Source: Ignavibacteria bacterium (lineage in GTDB: Bacteria; Bacteroidota; Ignavibacteria; UBA10030; SZUA-254). Taken from it: a DNA stretch of 63,219 nt. Within the stretch, counting starts at the first letter, position 1. Each line of letters starts with the position of its first letter. Where the stretch lies: the NCBI GenBank assembly GCA_016178595.1, contig JACOSY010000045.1, positions 1-63,219 on the forward strand, in the 5' to 3' direction. A model generated the notes under the pieces. That model was given only the letters and a program-made list of their open reading frames with translations, was not told the DNA's origin and did not search any database. Made by a program: the position numbers and the translations under genes. Below are positions 52,900-62,404 of the stretch, piece by piece.

Positions 52900-53163
52900 T
52901 CAGTTATGAACCGAATCCTGGGCGAATCGTTGTGCGTCTTCAACAGAAAATTCACCGTAGAACGCAAGGCGCCCGTTGATATAGACTGCTGGAAAAATAA
53001 CCACACCGAACTTCCGGCACGAATCCGGATCGTCGATGCGGTTGATGACAATGAGATTGGCGACTACACCTCGTTGGCGAAGAACGTTGGCGGTCTCCAG
53101 CGCCCGCACACACGATAGGCAATCTGGCTCCACCAACACGATCATTTCATGAATCGGTTTCAT
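52900..53163 (-). CDS. Thioredoxin-like protein with CLSC site
   Basis: The 87-residue product has a thioredoxin/glutaredoxin fold pattern: strand, EPDCLSCVRALETANVL (active CxxC at 15 and 18), then PAVYINGRLAFYG with the cis-Pro expected after the second strand. It overlaps the thioredoxin gene by 4 bases (ATGA type), so it is co-translated. The small size and CLSC site suggest reduction of a particular disulphide rather than general thioredoxin work. It acts in the cytoplasm, as no signal peptide is seen. Confidence 0.85.
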   Translation of the reverse strand: MKPIHEMIVLVEPDCLSCVRALETANVLRQRGVVANLIVINRIDDPDSCRKFGVVIFPAVYINGRLAFYGEFSVEDAQRFAQDSVHN

Positions 53164-53507
53164 CTCACTTCGGCCGATGTGGAGAGGCTAAACAATCGGT
53201 TGATTCGAGCCTCAAGTTGATTTCTTGGAATCGCCCCAATGAGCCGATCGACGACCTGCCCATTACTGAAGAAGAGCAAGGTCGGGATGCTTGTGATTCC
53301 GAAACGCTGAGACGTTACAGCATTTTCATCGACGTTCAACTTTGTTACTTTCAATGTTCCATCATAGCGTGAAGCAATTTCATCAAGGATCGGTGCAATC
53401 ATTTTGCATGGCCCGCACCACGGCGCCCAGAAATCGACGATGGTCAATTGATCGCTCTCGATCACCTCGTGTTCAAATGACTGGCTGTTGATGACGATTG
53501 GTTTCAT
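53160..53507 (-). CDS. trxA: Thioredoxin
   Basis: The 115-residue protein has the canonical WCGPCK active site (residues 30-35), the cis-Pro region SIPTLLFFSNG and VDFWAPW strand of thioredoxins. It keeps cytoplasmic proteins reduced, with electrons from thioredoxin reductase, which is not encoded here. The next gene, a second CxxC protein, overlaps by four bases. Upstream, 24 bases separate it from a small membrane protein gene whose promoter region carries the two palindromes of 54055-54097, so all three may be one operon. Confidence 0.95.
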   Translation of the reverse strand: MKPIVINSQSFEHEVIESDQLTIVDFWAPWCGPCKMIAPILDEIASRYDGTLKVTKLNVDENAVTSQRFGITSIPTLLFFSNGQVVDRLIGAIPRNQLEARINRLFSLSTSAEVR

Positions 53508-53530
53508 GGTTCTCTCCGTTCGATTTCAAA

Positions 53531-53983
53531 CTACTGTTGAGCTACAGGTGCTGTCGAGCGAAGAACTGGCTTCGTCCCGTACACACCACCGACTACGGCG
53601 CCGTAAATTACGTGCCCCATAAGACTTCCCATCACCATCAGGAGTGGAGCCGATGTACTCAAGGCGAACACTCCGGCACCCATCATCGGGTTCACCATAA
53701 TTTGGCTGACCATCCACGGGAGCAATCCGTACAGAGCGCCGCGAACCAAACCGGATCCTGGCAGTTTCGATGAGAAGATGTAGACGTAGCCGAGAGCGAG
53801 TACCACCCCGATCATAAAGTGGGCAATCCATCCGAGTGCCTCCGGCATTCCTATGAACTCTGCCAGCATTTTTCCCACAGGCATCGGCGGCATACCCATC
53901 ATTGGTCCCATCAGCATGACCATCGTCATGACCAGTGTGCCAACCAGGCCGGCAATAACTGCTTTTCCAAACTTTTTTTGCAT
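53531..53983 (-). CDS. Four-helix membrane protein of DUF6789-like type
   Basis: The ATG at 53983 (MQKKFGKAVIAGLVGTLVM) follows GGAG at 7 bases; an ATG at 54070 is less likely. The 150-residue product has four hydrophobic helices (about 8-27, 46-66, 77-98, 108-130) and Met-rich loops (MGPMMGMPPMPVGK, VNPMMGAG), a layout like the DUF6789/DUF2938-type proteins. Met-rich loops can bind copper or other soft metals, which would fit the metal-stress surroundings. Function is not known. It is the first gene after the two palindromes. Confidence 0.75.
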   Translation of the reverse strand: MQKKFGKAVIAGLVGTLVMTMVMLMGPMMGMPPMPVGKMLAEFIGMPEALGWIAHFMIGVVLALGYVYIFSSKLPGSGLVRGALYGLLPWMVSQIMVNPMMGAGVFALSTSAPLLMVMGSLMGHVIYGAVVGGVYGTKPVLRSTAPVAQQ

Positions 53984-54054
53984 AACATTCTCCATCAAAA
54001 AGTTTATGATTGTAATTTCATCACCAATATAACGATGAACGGTGGGCAAGAACT

Positions 54055-54097
54055 GTCGGCAATCCGACAAATCCGGGGAATTGTCGGGTAGCCGACC
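54055..54097 (-). promoter_or_regulatory. Two palindromic operators, probably for the adjacent Crp/Fnr protein
   Basis: TGTCGGCAATCCGACA (54055-54070) and GTCGGGTAGCCGAC (54084-54097) share GTCGG-N4-CCGAC, with centres 28 bases apart. The pair lies between the Crp/Fnr gene and the membrane protein-thioredoxin operon, in the promoter region of the latter. TGTCGGC-N2-GCCGACA-type sites are known for some Crp/Fnr proteins (CooA-like). Confidence 0.6.
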
Positions 54098-54148
54098 AAG
54101 AACGGGAACAGCGTAATTAAATGGCTTTTAGAACGAAGGTGTTGAAAC

Positions 54149-54838
54149 TTAACGGGCGAGTGCTTGCAGCTCTTTGAAATTATGAATGGTGAGACTCTTT
54201 CGGGTGAAGTCAATGAGTTCTTTACTCTTCAGTTCATTCAGAACAGTCGTGACCGTTTGGCGAGAAGCAGCAGTCAGGTAGGCAATCTCTTGGTGGGAGA
54301 GAAATGAAGAAATATGAACCGTACCTCCCCGTATCTTCCCAAAATCGTCAGCGTATCGAACGAGGAAGCTGATGATCCTCTTAGTAACATCCTTAAAAGC
54401 GAGATCGCTCATTTTTTCTTCAAATCGTCGCAGCCGCAAGCCCATCCACTTTGTTAACTGGAGATTCAGGAGAGGGTTATTCATCACCATATTCTCGAAA
54501 TCTTCCTTGCTCATGGAACAGACAAGTGCATCGTCGAGTGTTTCCGCAATCTCTTTTCTCCCGCCCTGCTCGACAACCGAAAGCTCTCCGAAGAGTTCTC
54601 CCGGACCTAAAATATCCAAAATCATTTCCCGCCCATCTTCATGAAGACGAGAAAGCTTGACATGCCCTTCCTTAAGGAAGTAGATATTGTTCGATGATTG
54701 CTCAGGAAAATAAATCGGATGATGTTTTCCCATCTGACTCATGGTCGTCATCTTCTCAACCATCTTCATTTGGGAATCATCCATCCCATCGAAGATATTG
54801 ATATTCTTAAGGTACCAGAATTTGGATTTCTCAGACAT
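54149..54838 (-). CDS. Crp/Fnr-family transcription regulator
   Basis: The 229-residue product has an N-terminal cyclic-nucleotide-binding-fold domain (NNIYFLKEGHVKLSRLHEDGREMILDILGPGELFGEL) and a C-terminal helix-turn-helix (SHQEIAYLTAASRQTVTTVLNEL). No cluster-binding Cys set of Fnr type is present; the single Cys lies in ALVCSMS. The recognition helix has SRQTV in place of the SRETV of CRP, which goes with TGTC-type rather than TGTG-type sites (inference). ATG at 54838 is chosen; a TTG at 54868 would add ten residues. The ligand is unknown. Confidence 0.92.
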   Translation of the reverse strand: MSEKSKFWYLKNINIFDGMDDSQMKMVEKMTTMSQMGKHHPIYFPEQSSNNIYFLKEGHVKLSRLHEDGREMILDILGPGELFGELSVVEQGGRKEIAETLDDALVCSMSKEDFENMVMNNPLLNLQLTKWMGLRLRRFEEKMSDLAFKDVTKRIISFLVRYADDFGKIRGGTVHISSFLSHQEIAYLTAASRQTVTTVLNELKSKELIDFTRKSLTIHNFKELQALAR

Positions 54839-55031
54839 CGGTGGTAGTTTCACGAATGATGAATTCAATGGATATAATTTAGGTAATTAGTTTTCCACTT
54901 CAAAAGGGACTTAGCTCTCAGGGAATCAATGAAAGCGGCAACGACTGGTTTGCTACTCGATATTGATTTCAGCGTATTCCTTTGTGAACGAGTCAATAAG
55001 GCATAGCTCTCTAGAGGGAATGTGCAGTAAC

Positions 55032-55169
55032 GGCATACATCAACACGGCGTTGAGCACCGGCCCGTTGCCGAAGAAGAAGTTCATATTCTCCTCTTCGAG
55101 CCTGCATCGACTGTGAACACCGGCAATGTTCGCGGCGAGCTTACTGCAGAGAAGCTCGACTGGATTTAG
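55032..55169 (+). pseudogene. Remnant of a cupin-domain protein (C-terminal part)
   Basis: On the plus strand 46 codons read GIHQHGVEHRPVAEEEVHIL and then LFEPASTVNTGNVRGELT up to a stop at 55167-55169. This is the second half of a small cupin protein of the mannose-6-phosphate isomerase-like type (HGVEHRP-x-LFEP-x-NTGN). The first half with the start and first metal motif is not present upstream. No gene is visible in the remaining bases between 54839 and 55371. Confidence 0.65.
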
Positions 55170-55371
55170 TTGGTTTACCAGCTTCGGGCAGGTGAACGGT
55201 TATTCACCATCCGGGGCATCTACGGAAAGGCAACCCCGCTACCATCCTGTCATTCCTGCAAAGCTTGTTTCGTTGCCAGGCACATGATATCCGGATACAG
55301 GCTCGCGAACAATTGCTAAAATTATTCGTATATTGACGCATCACGCACACTACAGGAACGATAGCCACTTC

Positions 55372-56688
55372 ATGCGTAAAACCGAAACTGTTCTTCCTGA
55401 AGAAATTTCTTCTGTTAATCGATCCAACGGCCGCGTCTCGTCCATGGCACATGGACTCATCGGTTCGGAAGTTCTTAAGATCGCCAATGAAATTCACCTC
55501 ATGGTGGCTGAGGGAAAAACAATCTGCAACCTCACCGTCGGCGATTTCAGTCCGACGGAATTCCGAATTCCCCAATCCCTCGAGAAGAACATTGCGGATG
55601 CCCTGCGGGCAGGTGAGACCAACTATCCACCCTCGGACGGCATGCCGGCTTTGCGCAAAGCCGTTTCTACTTTTTACGAGAAGTGGCTGGAACTTGAGTA
55701 CCCTGTTGAGTCCATTCTGATTTGTGGAGGATCGCGCCCTGCGATCTACGCAACTTATCGTGTTCTCATCGATCCGGGCGATGTTGTTGTTTATCCTGTT
55801 CCATCATGGAACAACAACCACTACTCACATCTTGTTGGCGCCCGCGGCATTCCGGTGGTGTGCAGTCGCGAGGACAATTTTCTGCCGACACGGAGACAAT
55901 TGGAAAAAGTTCTCCGCGGTGCAAGACTTCTTTCAGTGAATTCCCCGCTCAATCCTACCGGGACTGCATTTTCTAAAGAAATGCTTACGGAGATTTGTGA
56001 ATTGGTGCTGGAAGAAAACGCACGACGATCGAAGGATGAACGGCCGTTGTATCTCCTCTACGATCAGGTGTATTGGCTTCTCACCCATGGCTCAACGGTC
56101 CACTATAATCCGGTCGGCCTCCGGCCGGAGATCGCGCCGTACACGATCTTCGTCGATGGCATCTCAAAGGCATTTGCCGCCACGGGAATTCGCGTCGGTT
56201 GGGTTGTGGGACCGGCGGATGTTGTTGCGAGAATGGCAAGCATCATCGGGCATGTGGGTGCTTGGGCACCGCGGGCAGAACAGGTTGCTGTTGCAAAGCT
56301 TCTTGATGCAACAGATGAAGTTGTTGCTTTTGAGAACGACCTGAAACGCGGCCTGCAGAGCCGCCTTGATCGTCTTTACACTGTGCTCTCAGCACTTCAT
56401 AGCGAAGGGTATGCGGTTGACGCAATCGCGCCAATGGGTGCAATCTATCTCAGCGCGCGTTTTGCACTGAATGGAAAACGATCGGCAGCAGGCAATGTCC
56501 TACAGACGAACGAAGACATTCGAAAGTATCTCCTTGAGGAAGCAGGCGTCGCAATCGTCCCGTTCCAGGCGTTCGGCACAACAGTCGATGATGGATGGTT
56601 CAGGCTCTCCGTTGGTGCCGTCTCGCTCAGTGACATTGATGCAATGGCTCCTCGTCTCCGCTCAGCGCTTGCCAGACTCTCCGACTAA
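55372..56688 (+). CDS. PLP-dependent class I/II aminotransferase
   Basis: The ATG at 55372 opens a 438-residue protein of the aspartate-aminotransferase fold. Visible are the N-terminal NLTVGDFSPTEFRIP, ICGGSRPAIYATYRVL, the Asn/Pro block SVNSPLNPTGTAFS, YDQVYWLL with the PLP-contacting Tyr, FVDGISKAFAATGIRVGW with the Schiff-base Lys, and the C-terminal FRLSVGAVS Arg. It moves an amino group between an amino acid and 2-oxoacid; the exact substrate cannot be read. The upstream gene is a cupin remnant and the downstream unit is an ABC exporter, so it stands alone. Confidence 0.9.
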   Translation: MRKTETVLPEEISSVNRSNGRVSSMAHGLIGSEVLKIANEIHLMVAEGKTICNLTVGDFSPTEFRIPQSLEKNIADALRAGETNYPPSDGMPALRKAVSTFYEKWLELEYPVESILICGGSRPAIYATYRVLIDPGDVVVYPVPSWNNNHYSHLVGARGIPVVCSREDNFLPTRRQLEKVLRGARLLSVNSPLNPTGTAFSKEMLTEICELVLEENARRSKDERPLYLLYDQVYWLLTHGSTVHYNPVGLRPEIAPYTIFVDGISKAFAATGIRVGWVVGPADVVARMASIIGHVGAWAPRAEQVAVAKLLDATDEVVAFENDLKRGLQSRLDRLYTVLSALHSEGYAVDAIAPMGAIYLSARFALNGKRSAAGNVLQTNEDIRKYLLEEAGVAIVPFQAFGTTVDDGWFRLSVGAVSLSDIDAMAPRLRSALARLSD

Positions 56689-56836
56689 CTGAGTCGATGT
56701 GTAGTGTGCCGGTATCAATCTCTATCGAACGGCAGGCATATCGAATACATGTTGCCAGGAAGTTGCTGCATTCCACACAGCACCGTTGGTATATTCCAGC
56801 CGAACCAATCGCATCTCCGTCCGTATACCCTCTGGC

Positions 56837-57754
56837 ATGATTGAAGTTCAGAATATCACCAAGAAATTCCCCACCGTTACGGCACTCGACGGAGTTTCAC
56901 TCGAAGTTCGCGATGGCGAATTCTTCGGTCTCCTGGGTCCTAACGGGGCGGGTAAATCCACGCTGATGAATCTTCTCGTCGGTTACCTCGATCCTGATGC
57001 CGGACGGATTCTCATTGGCGGCGAAACGGTCACACGCAATACTCTTTCAACGCGCCGCATGATCGGGCTCGTGCCACAATCGCTTGCATTATACGACGAC
57101 ATCCCGGCTCAGGAGAACATGGAAATTTTCGGAAGCTTCTTTCATGTCGAGTCAAGAGTTCTGAAGGAACGGATCAAAGAGCGTCTCGAGGCGGTGCAGC
57201 TGTACGACCGGAGAAAAGACAAGGTAAAGACCTTTTCCGGCGGGATGAAACGCAGATTAAATCTCGCCGCTAGCTTGCTTCACGATCCTCCACTCCTGTT
57301 GTGCGATGAACCCACGGTCGGCGTTGATCCGCAGTCACGCAATGCGATCTTCGATTATTTGGTGGCGCTCAACAAGCATGGGAAAACGATCGTCTACACA
57401 ACGCACTACATGGAAGAAGCAGAACGACTCTGCTCGCGCATCGCGATCATCGACTCGGGCACGATCATTGCAGAGGGAATACTCGATCAACTTCTGGAGA
57501 AGCTAACGTACGACGAATCGGTATCCATTACAAAGAACGCATCGACCGTTGGGAAGCTCGATCTCTTCAAACAGTTCGGCGCTGTTATCGACGAGAACGA
57601 TCGCATCGAGTTGAAGCCGGATAAGCGATTTCGGCTTTCAGCATTTTTCGATTGCATCGAACAGAACGGCATCAACCCGAGGTTTATTGAGCTACGCAAG
57701 CCGACACTGGAGGCGCTGTTCCTTCATCTGACAGGAAGGAGGTTGCGCGATTGA
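56837..57754 (+). CDS. ABC-2 exporter ATP-binding protein
   Basis: The ATG at 56837 (MIEVQNITKKFPTVTALDG) starts a 305-residue ATPase with Walker A GPNGAGKST, Q-loop LVPQSLALYDD, signature FSGGMKRRL, Walker B LLLCDEPT and H-loop YTTHYMEE. A C-terminal domain of about 90 residues follows, as in drug- or polysaccharide-type ABC-2 exporters. It overlaps the permease by 4 bases (TTGA), so both are co-translated. Substrate is unknown. A longer start at 56786 is open but not needed. Confidence 0.95.
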   Translation: MIEVQNITKKFPTVTALDGVSLEVRDGEFFGLLGPNGAGKSTLMNLLVGYLDPDAGRILIGGETVTRNTLSTRRMIGLVPQSLALYDDIPAQENMEIFGSFFHVESRVLKERIKERLEAVQLYDRRKDKVKTFSGGMKRRLNLAASLLHDPPLLLCDEPTVGVDPQSRNAIFDYLVALNKHGKTIVYTTHYMEEAERLCSRIAIIDSGTIIAEGILDQLLEKLTYDESVSITKNASTVGKLDLFKQFGAVIDENDRIELKPDKRFRLSAFFDCIEQNGINPRFIELRKPTLEALFLHLTGRRLRD

Positions 57755-59061
57755 AAGCAGTGCTCGCGCTCATTCGGAAGGAATACCGTCTTTTCTGGAG
57801 CGACAAAGTCGCCGTGAGCCTTACGTTTCTGATTCCGGTCGGGTTGATCGCGATCTGGGGATCGATTTTTGGCAACGCCGACGCAGGCGCAAAGAACCTT
57901 CGCCTTGCATTTCTGAACCAAAGCACTTCACTCGCAGCAAAGAAAATCGAACGTGTTCTCGATACCACGAAGACATTCTTCCTTGTGAGGTCGAACACCG
58001 ATGAAAATGGAAACGAGATTCCGTTCGATACCGCATCCATCAAGGACTACGTGAAGAAGGGGAGAGCCGCTGCCGCGCTCGTTATTCCCGTCGATGCGTA
58101 TACCGATACGTCGTTTGGCATGAAATTGAAATTTTACTACGACCCGAAGAATGAAATGGAAATGCAAATCATCCAGGGCGTACTGACGCAAACTGTGATG
58201 TCGCAGATACCGGATGTCTTCATGAAGGGGATACAGCAGCGAGCAGTGAAGTTTCTCGGTTTCGATTCCGGCGCAGCGTTCAACCGTGCGATTGCACGGA
58301 CGGTGAGTAAATACTTTAACGTTGATACAAATCGGATCTTGTCGTCACTTAACGACACCACTCTTGCCTTTGGAATCGCGTCCGATAGCGGCACGCGCAG
58401 TTTCTTCAAAAATATTCTTGACTTCCAATCGGAGCAGCTCGTCGGGAAAGACATTGCAAACCCGTGGGCGACGCGGAGCGTCGGCGGCTGGGCGATGATG
58501 TTTCTGATGTTTACGCTGACGGCATCAGCGGCCTCGCTCTTCGAGGAAAAGCAGAGCGGCGTGATTCTTCGCATTCTCGCATCACCGATTTCCCGCGAGC
58601 ACATCCTCTGGAGCAAATTCCTCTACAACGTCTCATTGGGGTTTATTCAACTCTCCGCACTTTTCATTTTCGGTGCGATCATGTTCAAGATCGATATTAT
58701 CTCGAATCTCGGCAATCTCATCCTCATTGTCCTTGCAGCTGCGATGGCATGTACGGCGTTCGGCATGCTGCTCTCGGCCGTCAGCGCGACGCAGGCACAA
58801 GCGCGCGGACTCGGGACATTTCTCATTCTTGCCATGAGCTCGATTGGCGGTGCATGGTTCCCAGTTTCTTTCATGCCGGGTTACATCCAGGCCGTCAGCA
58901 AAGCAACGATTGTCTACTGGTCGATGGATGGGTTCTTACAAGTTTTGTGGCGCGGCGCTCCCCTCGTGGATATCCTACCGAATCTTGGCATTCTCCTGGC
59001 AATCGCCGGACTTATCACCGGCATAAGCCTGTGGCAGTTCAGAAAAGGGCACGTGTTCTAA
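57751..59061 (+). CDS. ABC-2 exporter permease
   Basis: A TTG start overlaps the TGA of the ATPase gene. The 436-residue protein has an N-terminal helix (about 20-40), a long periplasmic region of roughly 190 residues (NLRLAFLNQSTSLAAKK onward, typical of the NatB/YhaP-like exporters) and five helices near the C-terminus, with the conserved FEEKQSGVILRILASPISREHILWSK block. It exports an unknown substrate through a dimer with the ATPase. Only one permease gene is present, so a homodimer is likely. Confidence 0.92.
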   Translation: MKAVLALIRKEYRLFWSDKVAVSLTFLIPVGLIAIWGSIFGNADAGAKNLRLAFLNQSTSLAAKKIERVLDTTKTFFLVRSNTDENGNEIPFDTASIKDYVKKGRAAAALVIPVDAYTDTSFGMKLKFYYDPKNEMEMQIIQGVLTQTVMSQIPDVFMKGIQQRAVKFLGFDSGAAFNRAIARTVSKYFNVDTNRILSSLNDTTLAFGIASDSGTRSFFKNILDFQSEQLVGKDIANPWATRSVGGWAMMFLMFTLTASAASLFEEKQSGVILRILASPISREHILWSKFLYNVSLGFIQLSALFIFGAIMFKIDIISNLGNLILIVLAAAMACTAFGMLLSAVSATQAQARGLGTFLILAMSSIGGAWFPVSFMPGYIQAVSKATIVYWSMDGFLQVLWRGAPLVDILPNLGILLAIAGLITGISLWQFRKGHVF

Positions 59062-59218
59062 GGCTCTCTCCGATCTGTGACGCAGTCGGCATCAGTGTTG
59101 TATCTCACCGAAACATTTCCTACTTTCAGCACACAATTTTTAGCGATGCAGCGTTGTCGGAGTTGAAGAACGACGCGAGCGTCGATGATCTCTTTGTCTC
59201 ACGATGAGGTTGGAGTGT

Positions 59219-61195
59219 ATGAATCTTGATGTCAAGGGAATTGGTAAGAGTAATGGCAGGCTCTCTTCCATCAGCCTTGTCACGACATGTACACTGCTCC
59301 TTCTTGTCGTCATCGTAGCATTCCGCGAAATATGCGATCCTGATATTGGTTTCCATCTGCGTGCGGGTGAATGGATTCTTGAACACTTCAAGTTTCCGGA
59401 CAAAGATCCATTTACCTACACGGTCAGCCAGAATGACTATGTCGATATGTACTGGCTGTATCAGAGTATCATGGCAACTGTCAATAAAATCTCCGGCGAG
59501 TTTGGTCTCGTTCTGAGTAACGCACTGCTGATAGCCGCGAGTTTCGCCATTGTACTTCTTCGACTCCACCGGAAACAATCGATTGATACGATCTCCTCTT
59601 GGTCGCTGGTTCTTTTCACTGGCATCTGGGCGACGGCGATTCTTTTTGAGCCACAGCCACAGACGTTCTCCTGGCTGTATCTCAACCTCATCCTTCTTGT
59701 TCTAGACGATTACTACGAAAGAGGAGAGAGTCGACTTTTTCTCCTTCCTGTTATCATGTTGCTCTGGACGAATTCGCATACGATCTTCGTCCTTGGCTGG
59801 TTTGTCGTTGGTGCATACGTTGTGAGTATAACATGGCGTGATAGAAAAATCTGGACGCCTCTGACAGTGTATGCGATTCTCTCGATTGCCGTTTCCTTTA
59901 TCAATCCCTACTTTGCGAAGGGTGTCGGGTTCCCGTTCTCTCAGTATCAGCTCCTTCAGACGTTAAGCGTGTTTAAGAATACGATTGCCGAGAATGGGTC
60001 TCCGCTTAGCCTCGATGGATATACAGTGAACGGGCAGTTCGTTCTCTTCCAGCCGTTGTTTGCGTTCCATAGTTTTCTCCTTCTATCTGTTGTCGCGTTC
60101 CTGCGCCGGCTAGGCCGTGTGCAGCTCCATGAGGTGATCATCTTCGGCCTGTTCCTCTACATTGCTGTCTTGGGTGTGAAGAATATTGGATACTTTGTCT
60201 TCGGTACCCTCCCGATGACGGTCTATGGGTTTGGACGAGATAGTTCTGCAAAGGATTCCGTGGCTTCAGACGAGACGATGCAACAGCCTATGAATCGCTT
60301 CTCGCGGTGGTGGAACTCGGCACAGGCTCGGCTCGCTGTCAATGGCGTTTCCGTAGGAATGTCGATCATTCTGATGGTTACCATCATAACCAATGCCTAT
60401 TATCTGAACTACCGCTCGAATGATCGCTTTGGCTACCGCTATAATCCGTATACGCTCCCTGTCAAGGCAGCGCAATTCCTTCGCGATAATAAACTCGAGG
60501 GCAAGATTCTCAATCACTTCAGCTTCGGTGGATTTTTGATCCATGCAATCCCACAGAAGGTTTTCATCGACGGACGAAACGAAGTAATGGGAGAGGAGTT
60601 GTTCGGCGAGTACTATACACACTGGAATCTGGTCAACAAGAAACCATTCCTCAACAAGTACCAACCGGAGATCGTCATCTTTCCGCACCAGAACGATTTT
60701 CTGTGGGTGCATTACTTTCGGCAAGATTCGACTTGGCGACTGGTTTATGCCGACGAGCTATCGGCGATCTACCTCAAGAATGGCTATGCCAATCATGTGT
60801 CCCGACTCGATTCGACTGTGTTGATGCGTCACTTCCCACAGATCGTCGGCGCGCAAGTGGACAGCATCTTGCAAAGAGAATACCCGGGTTCGCCGTCTCT
60901 ACTCTCATTCAAGGAACGATATTTCCCACAGCAGGAGATTGGGCTGTCAACATTCTGCTATTACGACGATCGGTTCGACGCAGCGATTCAAATTGGTCTC
61001 AATGGATTGGCGCGCAGCACCGTACCGTGTCCGGAGATGTACTACAATCTCGGAAATTACTTCTGGGAAAAAAAGGATTTCGCACATTCGGCGTATTGCT
61101 ACGAGCGCATCTTGCGAACGAATTCAGAGCAGCTTGCTCGTGGACGACTCGCGCAGATTCGTTCCGGCTCGGCTCAGCATCCGACAATGCAATGA
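59219..61195 (+). CDS. Large membrane protein with GT-C-like core and C-terminal soluble domain
   Basis: The ATG at 59219 follows GAGG at 9 bases; ATG at 59204 is also possible. About 658 residues carry ten or more hydrophobic helices between residues 20 and 400, the first loop with CDPDIGFHLRAGEWIL, an Asp-rich first luminal loop as in GT-C mannosyl- and arabinosyl-type glycosyltransferases. The last 250 residues are soluble, contain FIDGRNEVMGEELFGEYY, and end in a TPR-like helical pair (MYYNLGNYFWEKKDFAHSAYCYERIL). Substrate and acceptor are not known. It could glycosylate exported proteins. Confidence 0.7.
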   Translation: MNLDVKGIGKSNGRLSSISLVTTCTLLLLVVIVAFREICDPDIGFHLRAGEWILEHFKFPDKDPFTYTVSQNDYVDMYWLYQSIMATVNKISGEFGLVLSNALLIAASFAIVLLRLHRKQSIDTISSWSLVLFTGIWATAILFEPQPQTFSWLYLNLILLVLDDYYERGESRLFLLPVIMLLWTNSHTIFVLGWFVVGAYVVSITWRDRKIWTPLTVYAILSIAVSFINPYFAKGVGFPFSQYQLLQTLSVFKNTIAENGSPLSLDGYTVNGQFVLFQPLFAFHSFLLLSVVAFLRRLGRVQLHEVIIFGLFLYIAVLGVKNIGYFVFGTLPMTVYGFGRDSSAKDSVASDETMQQPMNRFSRWWNSAQARLAVNGVSVGMSIILMVTIITNAYYLNYRSNDRFGYRYNPYTLPVKAAQFLRDNKLEGKILNHFSFGGFLIHAIPQKVFIDGRNEVMGEELFGEYYTHWNLVNKKPFLNKYQPEIVIFPHQNDFLWVHYFRQDSTWRLVYADELSAIYLKNGYANHVSRLDSTVLMRHFPQIVGAQVDSILQREYPGSPSLLSFKERYFPQQEIGLSTFCYYDDRFDAAIQIGLNGLARSTVPCPEMYYNLGNYFWEKKDFAHSAYCYERILRTNSEQLARGRLAQIRSGSAQHPTMQ

Positions 61196-61242
61196 TGCAG
61201 AGTGTATGTGAGCAAACGAACGCAATATTAAAAATAATTCAC

Positions 61243-61271
61243 TTGACTTCGCACATGATGATTGTTAGATT
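61243..61271 (+). promoter_or_regulatory. Sigma-70-type promoter
   Basis: TTGACT (61243-61248), 17-base spacer and TAGATT (61266-61271). It lies about 120 bases before the lipoprotein gene. Confidence 0.45.
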
Positions 61272-61391
61272 GAAGACAAGGAATTCCTTCATCGTTTGAA
61301 ATTGCTGTACTCAATCGTCCCACCACCCGCCTATTCTGAAACTCCGTGAGATTTTAAACATTCTCTCATCAATATAAAAAGGAGAACTATC

Positions 61392-62264
61392 ATGAAAGCC
61401 ATACTCGCGATCCTCTTTTGCCTCATCTTCGCAGCTCTCTCTGGTTGCGATAACCGATCAGAGCAGCTGGAGAAACAGGTCGCTGAACTTCAGCAGACCA
61501 ATAGCCAGCTTGTGCAAGAGACGACCGCACGAGATGCATACATCGATTCGGTTGCACAGGCTATCGACGAAGTGTACAGCAGCCTTGAAACTATGAAATC
61601 GAACGAACAGCATCTTCTCAAGGAGAAAAAAGAGCTCGAATCGCAGAACAAGTATACGAGCAAAGAGATCCGACAGATGCTGATTGGGCGAGTTGCCACG
61701 ATCAATTCGGTGTTAAAAGAAAATCAACAGACGCTGGAAAATCTTCAAAAAAAGCTTTCCTCTTATCGGAATAAGTATGCCGGTCTCCAGAAAATGGTCG
61801 AGAACCTCAAAAATACGATTACAGAACGCGAACAGGCGATCGCCGGGCTAACGCAGAAAGTACAAGGCCTGGAAAACGAAGTGACGGAAAAGACCCGCCT
61901 GGTCGGCGAAAAAGACGCAGTGATTGGCGAGCAGCATAAACAAATCGCTACTGCATACTACATAGTCGGTAAGCGCGATGAGCTTGAGAAGAAAGGAATT
62001 ATCGCAAAGGAAGGCGGGTTCCTCTGGGGCTTGCTCGGCTCAACGACGATGCTCGCGTATGGACTTGACGAAACGTACTTCAAGCCGATCAACAAGGAAG
62101 AACAAAAGATCATCGAGGTGAACGGCAAGATCGACGACATTATTCCGAAACGCAGCGAACAGGTATACTCGGCGACGAAAATGAATGGCTCGCAGTCAAT
62201 GATTACTATTGCCGATCCCGATCGCTTCTGGGAATCGAAGTATCTGGTGATTATCACGGATTGA
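61392..62264 (+). CDS. Coiled-coil lipoprotein
   Basis: AGGAG precedes the ATG. The 290-residue product has a lipoprotein signal with lipobox LSGC (lipid on Cys near residue 19), then a long heptad coiled coil (about 25-190; EKQVAELQQTNSQLVQET, ENLKNTITEREQAIAGL) and a compact C-terminal domain (GFLWGLLGSTTMLAYGLDE). It should be anchored at the inner or outer membrane and extend into the periplasm, perhaps linking envelope layers. No family is recognised. The barrel protein gene follows on the same strand. Confidence 0.8.
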   Translation: MKAILAILFCLIFAALSGCDNRSEQLEKQVAELQQTNSQLVQETTARDAYIDSVAQAIDEVYSSLETMKSNEQHLLKEKKELESQNKYTSKEIRQMLIGRVATINSVLKENQQTLENLQKKLSSYRNKYAGLQKMVENLKNTITEREQAIAGLTQKVQGLENEVTEKTRLVGEKDAVIGEQHKQIATAYYIVGKRDELEKKGIIAKEGGFLWGLLGSTTMLAYGLDETYFKPINKEEQKIIEVNGKIDDIIPKRSEQVYSATKMNGSQSMITIADPDRFWESKYLVIITD

Positions 62265-62404
62265 CAGAATACGTATTGACAATCAGGAGTTTTTATGCTG
62301 TTAACGAGCTACGACTCGAATAATAGTGAGACGATGAACAAAGAGATGTCCACTCTCGATGCTGGTAGTAAGTTTTGTACACTTTTTGAAAGGAGATCAG
62401 CACC

